In this document: in pieces, positions 7,364 to 15,627 of the stretch
Layout: each line of letters starts with the position of its first letter
Numbering within the stretch: position 1 is the first letter of the stretch
Assembly (NCBI GenBank): GCA_910578555.1
Contig: CAJTPS010000027.1
Coordinates: 1-50,657, forward strand
Direction: 5' to 3'
Length of the DNA: 50,657 nt
Origin: an uncultured Lachnospiraceae bacterium
Lineage (GTDB): Bacteria > Bacillota > Clostridia > Lachnospirales > Lachnospiraceae
The notes under the pieces: model-generated
Seen by the model: the letters and a program-made list of their open reading frames with translations, nothing else
What the model was told of the DNA's origin: nothing
Database searches by the model: none
Translations under genes and position numbers: made by a program

Positions 7364-10300
7364 ATGAAAGGGAAAATAAGTATTTTGATACACAGTTTGA
7401 TTCTGGCAGTTGTATTGACACTATCTGTCGGAACGTTTGCTGTCTATGCGGAAAGTGGAATGCATATTAACCACAAGAAAGTGACAGTAAATATCGGGGA
7501 TGAAGATAATAAGCTTCATCTGGAAATTTTAAATAAAAAAGAAGGGAGCAAGAAGCCGAGGTGGGTATCCTATAACGTGAATATCGCCAGTGTGGACCAG
7601 AACGGGACGGTAACCGCACATCGCAAAGGAAAAACGACGATCTCCTCAGGCATTGGATTCCCGCGTGAGAAGTGTGTGATCACAGTAGTTGATCCTGTCC
7701 TTAGGATGAACAAAGAGAAAGCTACTATATATTGTTCAGACAGTGCGGATACAAACGGTAAATCTATCACGCTGAGAGCAGTATCGAGAGGCGCTTCCAA
7801 GGATATTGTATGGAGCAGCAGTGATGAGACGGTTGCCACAGTGGTTTCTGATGTGCGCGGCAAAGGTGTGGTAAGATCTGTCGGTAAGCCCGGTAAGGCA
7901 GTTATAACAGCGTCGGCCAACGGCATGACGGCATCCTGTGAGGTAACTGTTCTGGAAAGTACAATTTCCTTAAATGTCAATGAAATGAAACTGAGCACCA
8001 GAGGAGAGGGAAGCAGAATCAGACTGGTGCCTTCGGTAGTGGGTCCCAGAAGAACTGTCAGGTGGACAACTTCCGATAAGCGTATTGCTACTGTGAGAAG
8101 TGGCAGAGTGACAGGTAAAGAAGACGGCGTGGCAGTGATTACAGCGACAGCCAACGGTGTTACAGCTAAATGTACAGTCGTGGTAGACAAAGGGATGGTA
8201 TCCATCAACGAGGAGAAGGTTCTTCTGTATACTACGTCTGATGACGAAGGAGTCAAGGGTGAGACAAAACAGCTTAAGACGAATGCTCCAAAAGACAGTA
8301 AGGTTACATGGAGCAGCAGCGATGATACAATTGCTGTGGTAAGCGATACGGGTCTGATCACCGCAAAGGGAAGCGGAACAGCTGTGATTACGGCAGCATG
8401 CGGCGGAAAAGAAGACACCTGTTTAGTAGAGGTAAAGAATACGGTAACATCCATATCGGAGCGAAATGTTGCGTTGAAGACAAAGGGAAAGGACAAAACC
8501 TGTATACTTGACTATCAGGTGACAGGGCGCAGTAAGTCTTCTGCCTGGACGACTTCCAATTCAAAAGTAGTCACAGTGAGCAAGGGAAAACTTACTGCGA
8601 AAGGGACCGGATCGGCAACGGTTACGTTAAAAGCGAATGGCGTGGAGGATCGGGTACAGGTTACCGTACAGGATTTCACACCTACCGTTACGCTTAACCT
8701 GGCAGAGTATACATTGTATACGGAAGGAAAAGGTAATTCTATTTCATTAAGGGCAGCAGTGGACGGACCCAGCAAACAGGTTAAATGGGAGAGCAGTAAT
8801 GAGAATGTTGCAGAGGTAACGACCAAAGGTGTCGTAAAGGCAAAAGGAGAAGGCAGAGCACAGATTACGGCAATTGCCAACGGTGTGAAGGCGAAATGCT
8901 GGATCAGTGTCAAGGCTCCCAGAATTCTTCTGGACAAGGATGTATTTATCATTCCTGTAGGTGAGAAGAGGAACCTTAGTGAAGAAACTTCCATGGAAGT
9001 TATGGGCGCGAGCCAGACAGTTTCTTATCAGTCATCAAATACTGCAGTCGCGGCAATTGACAGAAAAGGAAATATTACCGCGAAAGAGAAAGATAAGGAA
9101 AATAAACCTGTAGAAATTACAATCAAATACACGGATAATGTGAAAGCGACATGTCGTGTATATGTAACAGACTGTACGAAGCATGATTTTGTAAAAGTGA
9201 CGGATGAAGGCGCTGCTGAGGCTGCGACTTGCGAAGAAAGCGGATATGAGACATATCGTTGTACCAGTTGTGGCGCAGAAAAGAAAGAAACGACAGATCC
9301 TTTAGGACATAGGTACGGTCAGTGGGTCGTTGTTGCAAATGCGACGGAAAATGCAGCTGGACTGGAAAGACAAACATGTAGAAGACCGGGATGCGGCGCA
9401 GAGAATACAAGAGTCATTCCTGTAAAGGTCAAAGAAGGATTCAGACTGGTCTGGGAAGACAATTTTGATGGAGACAGTTTAAATACGAACGACTGGAATT
9501 ATGAATACCATGAGCCGGGCTGGGTGAATGCGGAGTTACAGGAGTATGTGGATTCTCCGGAGAACATCTATGTTAAGGACGGCAATCTGGTCATTCAGGC
9601 AATTAAGAAGGGTGAAGGGGACAGTGCAACCTATACATCCGGAAGAATCAATACACAGAATAAGCATGATTATGAATACGGAAGATTTGAAGTTCGGGCA
9701 AAAGTACCGGACGGTAAAGGATTCCTGCCGGCATTCTGGATGATGCCCACGGACGAGAGTTATTATGGTCAGTGGCCGAAGTGCGGTGAAATTGATATCA
9801 TGGAAGTGCTGGGTGATAAGACTGATACGGTGCACGGAACGCTTCACTTTGGTGAACCGCATACACAGAAACAGGGTACTTATACATTGCCGGCAACAGA
9901 ACAGGATTTCGCGGAAGACTTCCATATCTTTGCATGTGAGTGGGAGCCGGGCGAGTTCAGATACTACGTGGACGGACGTCTCTACTATACGGAAAACGAC
10001 TGGTTTACCAAGAAACCCGGATTTGGAGAAGCAGCGTACCCTGCGCCTTATGACCAGCCTTTCTATATGATCCTGAATCTGGCGGTAGGCGGAAGCTGGG
10101 TAGGCTATCCGGATGAAAATACGAAGTTTGAAGACAATGCGCAGCTTGTTGTAGACTATGTCAGAGTCTATCAGAGAGATCATTATGATACGGATGTTGA
10201 TAAGCCGGAGAACAGAGTAGAACTCAGGGATCCGGATGCGACAGGCAACTATATTATCAACGGTGATTTCGCGAAGGCTGAAGATCTGAAGAAGGGTGAT

Positions 10301-13300
10301 AAGAACTGGCAGCTTCTTCTGACAGGAGGCGGAGCAGCTACGGCAAAGATTGATAGGAAGGCTCTGCACATCACGACAACTGACGAAGGCACATTGAATT
10401 ACAGTGTACAGGTGGTACAGGCTAATCTGCCGATTGAGGAAGGCAGTAAATATAAGCTGTCTTACGATGCATATGCGGATGAAGACCGGACAATGATCGT
10501 CGGCCTTACCGCACCTGACAGAGGATATATCAGGTATCTGAACGATACAACTGTTAATCTGACGACGGACGCACAGACGTTTACACATACGTTTGATATG
10601 AAATCAAACAGCGATGCAAACGGCAGGGTAGAATTTAATCTCGGAAATCAGGGTTCGACTGCTAAAGTTCATATCACCAATGTCAGACTCGAAAAGGCAG
10701 GAGATGCCGAGGAAGAAGAGAAGACCATACTGCCGGATGGCAATTATGTGTATAACGGTTCCTTTAACGAAGGCAATGATCCGGGCAGACTGCGTCTTGC
10801 TTACTGGGATTGGGACGTAGACGAAAAGTGCGAGGATACAAGCATATCCGTTACAAGTGACAGCAGACGGGAATTGAAAGTTGTAGTACCCGGGACAGCG
10901 ACGGCATTAGAGCAGGTAATTGTAAAGCAGGAGTCGATTGCGATCACTGGCGGTAAAGAGTATGTTCTGAGCTTTGACGCTTATGCGGACGGGGCGAAGA
11001 CAATTCAGTCAGCAATAGCAGGTCAGACTTTTGAAAGCAGCCTGACAACAGAGCGAACAGAGTACAAGTACGAGTTTGAGACTGTGGCAGACTTAAACGG
11101 CAGTGAATTGAAGTTCCTGTTGGGAACAGCGGGTACGACATATATTGACAATGTCTGCATCCGGGAAAACGGTCTGATTGTTAACGGAGATTTCTCCAGT
11201 GGTTTAACAGGATATGAAGTATACGTAGCGGATGACGCTAAAGTACCGGGTTATATTGTAGACAGTCTTAATGAAAAAGACGCATTCTCCATTGACATTG
11301 CGGATACTGCGGATCAGGATTGGAAGATCCAGTTGAAACAGAATAACATCAAGCTGGAGAAAGACAAGTGGTATAAGATCGCGTTTGACGCGAAGTCTAC
11401 TAAAGACAGAAAGATCATGTATGCGCTGCAAAGAGACGGATCAAGTGATGATAACTGGATTCCGTACTCCGGTACACAGAAGATCAGTCTGACCGGAGAA
11501 TATCAGAACTTCAGCCATGTCTTTAAGATGGCAAATGATACCGATTCAAGGACGATGTTGAGCATTTCGATGGGTGCGGTAGGCGGAACACGCATTACGG
11601 ATAAGCACACGGTGGTGATTGATAATATCACGCTGGAAGAGACCGAGCCTCAGGAAGAACCGCCGGTAGTAGCTGGTGATAATCTGATCAAGAACGGTGA
11701 TTTTGCACAGGGCGAAGAGAACTGGGAAGCAGCAGTTACAACTCCGGGTGAAGCGACAAGCAGTTTCGCAGACGGTAAGGCGGTATTTAATATTACCAAT
11801 GTAGGTACAGAAGACTGGCATGTGCAGTTGAAGCAGAACGGCTTGAAACTGGAGCAGGGCGCCCAGTATAAAGTGACCATGAAGATCAAATCCTCTGAGG
11901 CCAGGGTTGTAAAATATGCTTTCCTGAATACAACATATGTCTATTATGGCGGAGAGGATCTGGAATTGACTGCAAATGAAGTGAAGGAAGTGGAGTATAC
12001 TTTAGATGTAGGCAATAAGGCGACTGACAGTGCAATTTCTTTTGTAGTGTCCATGGGTCAGATCGCAGACAAAGAGACTCCGGTCTCCACGATCGAGATC
12101 GATGATATCTGTGTCGTAAAAGTGGGCGGAGGAAGTGATCCGGGAGATGATGTTACGCCGGATGAGAACCTGATTAAGAATGGTGACTTTGCGAACGGTG
12201 AGGAGAACTGGGAAGCAGCAGTTACAACTCCGGGTGAAGCGACAAGCAGTTTCGCAGACGGTAAGGCGGTATTTAATATTACCAATGTAGGTACAGAAGA
12301 CTGGCATGTGCAGTTGAAGCAGAACGGCTTGAAACTGGAGCAGGGCGCCCGGTATAAAGTGACCATGAAGATCAAATCCTCTGAGGCCAGGGTTGTAAAA
12401 TATGCTTTCCTGAATACAACATATGTCTACTATGGCGGAGAGGATCTGGAATTGACTGCAAATGAAGTGAAGGAAGTGGAGTATACTTTAGATGTAGGCA
12501 ATAAGGCGACTGACAGTGCAATTTCTTTTGTAGTGTCCATGGGTCAGATTGCAGATAAAGAGACTCCCGTTTCCGAAATCGAAATCAGCGATATCTGCGT
12601 TAAGAAAGTAAGCGGAGAGGATACGCCGGGTGAAGAGATTGAGCCGGTTGAGATCGGAACAGAACTGATTAAGAATGGTGATTTTGCGAATGGTAAAGAG
12701 AACTGGGAAGAGGGGATTGCAGAAGGAGGTGCTGTAACAACAGCATATACGGACGGCAAAGCAACTTATGAGATTACGAACGCAGGCACTGCAGACTACA
12801 GTGTGCAATTAAAGCAGACCGGTCTGACACTGGAAAAGGGCGCTCATTATAAGATGAACGTGAAGTTAAAATCTACGGCGGACAGGACAGTGAGACTGGC
12901 ATTGCTTGACAGTGAAGCGGACTGGGCTGCCTATGGTGAACAGGCAGACATTGAACTGCACACAGACAGAGCCAGAAGCATAAGCAGGATTATTGATGTA
13001 GGGGATAAACCGACCGTCAATACGATACACTTCGTGATCTCTATGGGTAAAATTGGTGAAAATACTCCTGCTTCCACGATCGAAATCAGCGAGATCAGCA
13101 TTATCAAGGTAGCTGAAGGTACACAGGCCGATGAAGAAAAGGAGGAAGAGGCACCTGTAAGCACAAGCACTTATGATGATAGCGATCAGGATGACGAGAA
13201 TTCCGATGACATCGGTGACGATGAGCAGAGCGGCAATACCGATAACGGCGACGATCAAAGCGGCAATACCGATGATGGCAGTGATCAAAGCGGCAATACC

Positions 13301-13516
13301 GATGATGGCAGTGATCAAAGCGGCAACACCGGCGATGGCGATAATCAGAGCGACAATATTGACAATGGCGACGACCAGAGCGGCAATATTGACAATGACG
13401 ACGACCAGAGCGGTAACCCCGACAATGACGATGATCAGAGCGGTAACCCCGACAATGACGACAGCCAGAACGGAAACGCTTACAATGTCGGGAGCGACGC
13501 AAGCATCACCGATTAG
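7364..13516 (+). CDS. Giant secreted GH16 beta-glucanase with Big_2 repeats and CBM modules
   Basis: A 2050-residue exported protein. Residues 1-30 are a signal peptide ending near VYAES. About residues 35-600 contain some seven Big_2-type immunoglobulin-like repeats, each with a W(S/T)SS or WTTS strand and a KGxGxAxITA motif. Residues 604-690 form a Cys-rich module with paired CxxCG motifs. Residues 691-935 are a GH16 domain with catalytic motif GEIDIMEVLG, giving E809 as nucleophile, D811, and E814 as acid/base, as in laminarinases and lichenases. Residues 957-1918 hold six CBM_4_9-like modules starting with NGDF or NGSF; numbers four and five are nearly identical. Residues 1943-2044 are a 10-residue acidic repeat. 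No LPXTG or C-terminal membrane anchor is visible. GGAGG precedes the start and a strong terminator follows. Confidence 0.92.
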   Translation: MKGKISILIHSLILAVVLTLSVGTFAVYAESGMHINHKKVTVNIGDEDNKLHLEILNKKEGSKKPRWVSYNVNIASVDQNGTVTAHRKGKTTISSGIGFPREKCVITVVDPVLRMNKEKATIYCSDSADTNGKSITLRAVSRGASKDIVWSSSDETVATVVSDVRGKGVVRSVGKPGKAVITASANGMTASCEVTVLESTISLNVNEMKLSTRGEGSRIRLVPSVVGPRRTVRWTTSDKRIATVRSGRVTGKEDGVAVITATANGVTAKCTVVVDKGMVSINEEKVLLYTTSDDEGVKGETKQLKTNAPKDSKVTWSSSDDTIAVVSDTGLITAKGSGTAVITAACGGKEDTCLVEVKNTVTSISERNVALKTKGKDKTCILDYQVTGRSKSSAWTTSNSKVVTVSKGKLTAKGTGSATVTLKANGVEDRVQVTVQDFTPTVTLNLAEYTLYTEGKGNSISLRAAVDGPSKQVKWESSNENVAEVTTKGVVKAKGEGRAQITAIANGVKAKCWISVKAPRILLDKDVFIIPVGEKRNLSEETSMEVMGASQTVSYQSSNTAVAAIDRKGNITAKEKDKENKPVEITIKYTDNVKATCRVYVTDCTKHDFVKVTDEGAAEAATCEESGYETYRCTSCGAEKKETTDPLGHRYGQWVVVANATENAAGLERQTCRRPGCGAENTRVIPVKVKEGFRLVWEDNFDGDSLNTNDWNYEYHEPGWVNAELQEYVDSPENIYVKDGNLVIQAIKKGEGDSATYTSGRINTQNKHDYEYGRFEVRAKVPDGKGFLPAFWMMPTDESYYGQWPKCGEIDIMEVLGDKTDTVHGTLHFGEPHTQKQGTYTLPATEQDFAEDFHIFACEWEPGEFRYYVDGRLYYTENDWFTKKPGFGEAAYPAPYDQPFYMILNLAVGGSWVGYPDENTKFEDNAQLVVDYVRVYQRDHYDTDVDKPENRVELRDPDATGNYIINGDFAKAEDLKKGDKNWQLLLTGGGAATAKIDRKALHITTTDEGTLNYSVQVVQANLPIEEGSKYKLSYDAYADEDRTMIVGLTAPDRGYIRYLNDTTVNLTTDAQTFTHTFDMKSNSDANGRVEFNLGNQGSTAKVHITNVRLEKAGDAEEEEKTILPDGNYVYNGSFNEGNDPGRLRLAYWDWDVDEKCEDTSISVTSDSRRELKVVVPGTATALEQVIVKQESIAITGGKEYVLSFDAYADGAKTIQSAIAGQTFESSLTTERTEYKYEFETVADLNGSELKFLLGTAGTTYIDNVCIRENGLIVNGDFSSGLTGYEVYVADDAKVPGYIVDSLNEKDAFSIDIADTADQDWKIQLKQNNIKLEKDKWYKIAFDAKSTKDRKIMYALQRDGSSDDNWIPYSGTQKISLTGEYQNFSHVFKMANDTDSRTMLSISMGAVGGTRITDKHTVVIDNITLEETEPQEEPPVVAGDNLIKNGDFAQGEENWEAAVTTPGEATSSFADGKAVFNITNVGTEDWHVQLKQNGLKLEQGAQYKVTMKIKSSEARVVKYAFLNTTYVYYGGEDLELTANEVKEVEYTLDVGNKATDSAISFVVSMGQIADKETPVSTIEIDDICVVKVGGGSDPGDDVTPDENLIKNGDFANGEENWEAAVTTPGEATSSFADGKAVFNITNVGTEDWHVQLKQNGLKLEQGARYKVTMKIKSSEARVVKYAFLNTTYVYYGGEDLELTANEVKEVEYTLDVGNKATDSAISFVVSMGQIADKETPVSEIEISDICVKKVSGEDTPGEEIEPVEIGTELIKNGDFANGKENWEEGIAEGGAVTTAYTDGKATYEITNAGTADYSVQLKQTGLTLEKGAHYKMNVKLKSTADRTVRLALLDSEADWAAYGEQADIELHTDRARSISRIIDVGDKPTVNTIHFVISMGKIGENTPASTIEISEISIIKVAEGTQADEEKEEEAPVSTSTYDDSDQDDENSDDIGDDEQSGNTDNGDDQSGNTDDGSDQSGNTDDGSDQSGNTGDGDNQSDNIDNGDDQSGNIDNDDDQSGNPDNDDDQSGNPDNDDSQNGNAYNVGSDASITD
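11681..12610 (+). repeat. Tandem duplication of a CBM-encoding segment (486-base period)
   Basis: The DNA beginning AATCTGATCAAGAA at 11681 recurs at 12167 with an offset of exactly 486 bases. The stretch 11721-12066 matches 12207-12552 almost base for base, including synonymous positions, while both flanks diverge. This shows a recent duplication or gene conversion of a CBM module inside the GH16 protein. A third copy at about 12662-13115 is similar only at protein level. Confidence 0.9.
13229..13498 (+). repeat. 30-base coding tandem repeats (SGNxDxxDDQ tail)
   Basis: Eight full 30-base units and one degenerate unit encode a 10-residue repeat such as SGNTDDGSDQ, rich in Asp, Asn, Gly and Ser. 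Two neighbouring units are identical at DNA level, so copy number can vary by slippage. The tail is probably a flexible acidic spacer or Ca2+-binding region; its function is not known. Confidence 0.85.
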
Positions 13517-13545
13517 CGACAATAACGATTCATAGTAGATTCTCC

Positions 13546-13595
13546 AAAAAGAACCGGGTACTGTCTGATGACACAGACAGTACCCAGTTCTTTTT
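13546..13595. terminator. Strong hairpin terminator after the GH16 gene
   Basis: The arms GGGTACTGTCTG and CAGACAGTACCC form a perfect 12-base-pair stem with a 6-base loop. Flanking AAAAAGAACC and AGTTCTTTTT extend it and supply U-tracts in both directions, so it can act bidirectionally. Confidence 0.92.
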
Positions 13596-13648
13596 GTGTG
13601 CAGAATGCATGTGGAAGTTCGTTGTTATTATTACAAAATCATGCCTGG

Positions 13649-13676
13649 TTGACGCTAAAATACAATTGTTTATAAT
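13649..13676 (+). promoter_or_regulatory. Promoter of the broken ribbon-helix-helix gene
   Basis: TTGACG at 13649-13654 and a perfect TATAAT at 13671-13676 are 16 bases apart. GGAGG at 13690-13694 then lies 8 bases before a TTG start at 13703. Expression signals remain intact although the gene behind them is broken. Confidence 0.65.
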
Positions 13677-13702
13677 AGTATTCATTAATGGAGGTGTCTG
13701 TT

Positions 13703-13870
13703 TTGGAAGATAAAAAACTTGTTATCCATCCGCAGAAATATACGAGTGAATAAAAGGTAATTTCCATGAGACTGCCTGTTGATATGCTGGTGGAGGTTGA
13801 CCGGGTCGCCAGAGAGACCGGAAGGACTCGCAATGAGATTATGCAAAGCGGAATCATGGAAGTAAGAGTA
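13703..13870 (+). pseudogene. Ribbon-helix-helix (RHH) DNA-binding protein remnant
   Basis: Translation from the TTG at 13703 gives LEDKKLVIHPQKYTSE, then an in-frame TAA at 13751-13753, then VISMRLPVDMLVEVDRVARE and TGRTRNEIMQ in the same frame. The second part is a typical RHH fold of small CopG/Arc-like regulators, and the N-terminal extension is of the kind seen before such domains. The stop therefore interrupts a once-continuous gene, and the C-terminus is lost where the sequence joins a TIR fragment. Reinitiation at the ATG at 13766 could make a partial RHH, but I regard the gene as dead. Promoter and ribosome binding site are still good. Confidence 0.7.
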
Positions 13871-14080
13871 ATAGATTCGATACAAAAAGGTATCTTTCTG
13901 GTATCACAGAAAGAAGCGCCTTATGACATTTTTATCTGCTGTAAAGAGGCTGATGAAAACGGAAACAGGACAAGAGACAGTGTACTGGCTGACGAGATCT
14001 ACTACCAGTTAACGAAAGAGGAATATCGGGTATTTTTCGCAAGGATCACCCTGCAGGATAAGCCGGGAGCAGACGGGCAT
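13871..14080 (+). pseudogene. TIR-domain protein fragment
   Basis: In the same frame as the RHH remnant the sequence continues SQKEAPYDIFICCKEADENG, then NRTRDSVLADEIYYQLTKEE and YRVFFARITLQDK. This is the N-terminal half of a bacterial TIR domain of the type found in large Clostridia TIR proteins (YDIFICYKE, DSV, VFFxRITLEDK). The second half, carrying the catalytic Glu and the region after EDKLG, is absent; the sequence runs into unrelated DNA near 14065. The fragment cannot be an active NADase. It is evidence of a lost TIR gene, a family with roles in phage defence and signalling. Confidence 0.75.
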
Positions 14081-14901
14081 TGTGCTGGGAATCATTCTTG
14101 TTTCAATATTTGCAATATTCGACGTTTCGCATAATTATAAGCTGTTGAGATCGTCTTATGAGAAAAATTTAGCATCAATTATAGAAGGAACAATAAACAA
14201 GGGAGAGACAGCCAAAGAATCTTACGGATTTTGCGGTGATCGGGAAGCTTCGGGACCTGGAAAGGCTGTATCTGGATGCAGACGGTCTGAGGTCTGTTAA
14301 ATTTGTAAGCAGCCTGAAACATCTGAACATATTGAGAATCGAATGTGGAGAGATGAGTGCCTTTTACGGATCGGAGGGATGTGACGCATTGAGGTGTCTG
14401 TCAATTGCCGGATGTATGGAGTTGAAAGAGGCAGGTGCGGTGTTGGAATTCAATGAGAAGTGGAAGCAGGAGGATATGGGAAGCGGGGCTGAAGGCTGGA
14501 TCGCGGGAGTCAGCGAAAACGGTTCTGATGCGATCATGGTTATGCAGATGGCGAAAAACATTTACGGTACAAATATTGCTGACATGGATAACTGGAAAGA
14601 CATGATCAATGCATCTTATCCGATGTCAGAAATGACATCGATAGAGATAGATAATCCGTCCGTTCCGAGTATGGATGTGGCGGAGACTTATCGCTGCAGC
14701 GTAACAGTTGAAAACATCACCGGAGAAGGACGTATTCTTTATGGCGAGACAGAGTATGCATATTACAGTATCCTGTATGTAGCTGTTAAAATGAATGCGG
14801 CGGATGAAGAATATTTTAATAATGTATGTGCTTCATTTAAAGAGTCGGCTCCGGAAATAGAAGAGACAGCAGCTGCAGAAAGCACAGATACGATCCAGTG
14901 A
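14068..14901 (+). pseudogene. Frameshifted membrane-anchored LRR-like protein remnant
   Basis: A transmembrane segment (GIVLGIILVSIFAIF, from about 14072) is followed by NYKLLRSSYEKNLASIIEG. The frame changes by one base near 14215-14222 and continues as LTDFAVIGKLRDLERLYLDA and VSSLKHLNILRIE, a leucine-rich-repeat-like pattern. From about 14440 to the stop at 14901 the frame encodes an Asp/Glu-rich globular segment ending in an acidic tail. There is no ribosome binding site before the ATG at 14236. I read this as one or two broken surface-protein genes; the part after 14440 is not recognised and may come from a different gene. Confidence 0.55.
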
Positions 14902-14910
14902 TTTAATAAC

Positions 14911-15436
14911 ACATGCGCGGTTCTGACAGCCGCAAACCATTGGGATTACACTATATTTGGCGGAGCGCCCGCAGGTGATAACAGCAAAAGTATGGTGCAG
15001 GATCTTCTGAGTGAGTGGTAGGATGTTACGGACCGTGAAACAGCAGAGGAGACAATGGACTGGATTCTTGAGAATTTTGAGGTAAGTGATGAGGAAGCGC
15101 AAAAATTACGCAGACTGGTTTGCCTTTTATGAACAGTACGGTTCAGACGCTGCGGCAGGATGGGATTACAGCCGTGCAATGTCACTTCTGGGATATTATT
15201 ATCTTGCCGGTTATTATACTGAGGAGGAGGCTCTGGACCAGTCCATGGAGACTGCGGTGGTTATTCAGAGTATCTTCGATTCGTGGGATGACTTTATGGA
15301 AAATTATTTCTTAGGATATGAATACTGGGCGGAGGAGAGCAGCGATGAGCGGCGTGCGCTCTACGAAGAAATCAAAGCGGCTTCCGACAGTCCGTTCCAG
15401 TTGGATTGGGGAATGACATTTGAGAAGACATGGTAA
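14911..15436 (+). pseudogene. DUF1266 protein pseudogene (stop codon plus frameshift)
   Basis: One frame gives CAVLTAANHWDYTIFGGAP and MVQDLLSEW, an in-frame TAG at 15019-15021, then DVTDRETAEETMDWILENF. Another frame continues after about 15090 as KNYADWFAFYEQYG, WDYSRAMSLLGYYYLAGYYT, SWDDFMENYFLGYEYW and PFQLDWG, ending at 15436. These blocks in this order are the DUF1266 family, whose function is unknown. The TAG probably replaces a Trp codon (TGG), and the 5' end is missing. The 3' half, open from 15086, has no proper start, so the gene is inactive. Confidence 0.8.
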
Positions 15437-15470
15437 AGTATCCATGTTTATTAAGTAGCAGTAAGTAAGC

Positions 15471-15506
15471 GGGGATGCCCTGCCGGAGACGGCGGGGCAT
15501 TTTTAA
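15471..15506 (+). terminator. Rho-independent terminator closing the decayed region
   Basis: ATGCCCTGCCG and CGGCGGGGCAT pair over 11 positions with one G-U, around a GAGA loop, followed by TTTTT. Confidence 0.88.
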
Positions 15507-15627
15507 ACTTATGATTGGAGCAAATGTAAGATAACCTTTTCAATTGATACGTGAAATGATAAGATAAGGATGCAATATTCTATATCATTGAAGGTACTGA
15601 CGCACACGGCATAAGGAGGACATGTTT

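Noticed and set aside
7570..8496. Long minus-strand open frame of 308 codons inside the GH16 gene
   Set aside because: It is antisense to the Big_2 repeats, has Thr/Val/Leu-rich composition with no family resemblance and no ribosome binding site. The plus-strand gene has clear domains.
9536..10588. Minus-strand open frame of 350 codons across the GH16 domain
   Set aside because: It is a shadow of a well-supported catalytic domain, Cys/Arg/Ile-rich, without a start signal.
13229..13498. Regular 30-base repeats that could suggest a CRISPR array
   Set aside because: There are no spacers, the units are in frame with the GH16 protein and encode a regular 10-residue repeat.
13766..14134. A functional small RHH-TIR fusion protein
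   Set aside because: An in-frame stop precedes the RHH core, the TIR domain lacks its catalytic half, and the C-terminus is random sequence. Reinitiation remains only a formal possibility.
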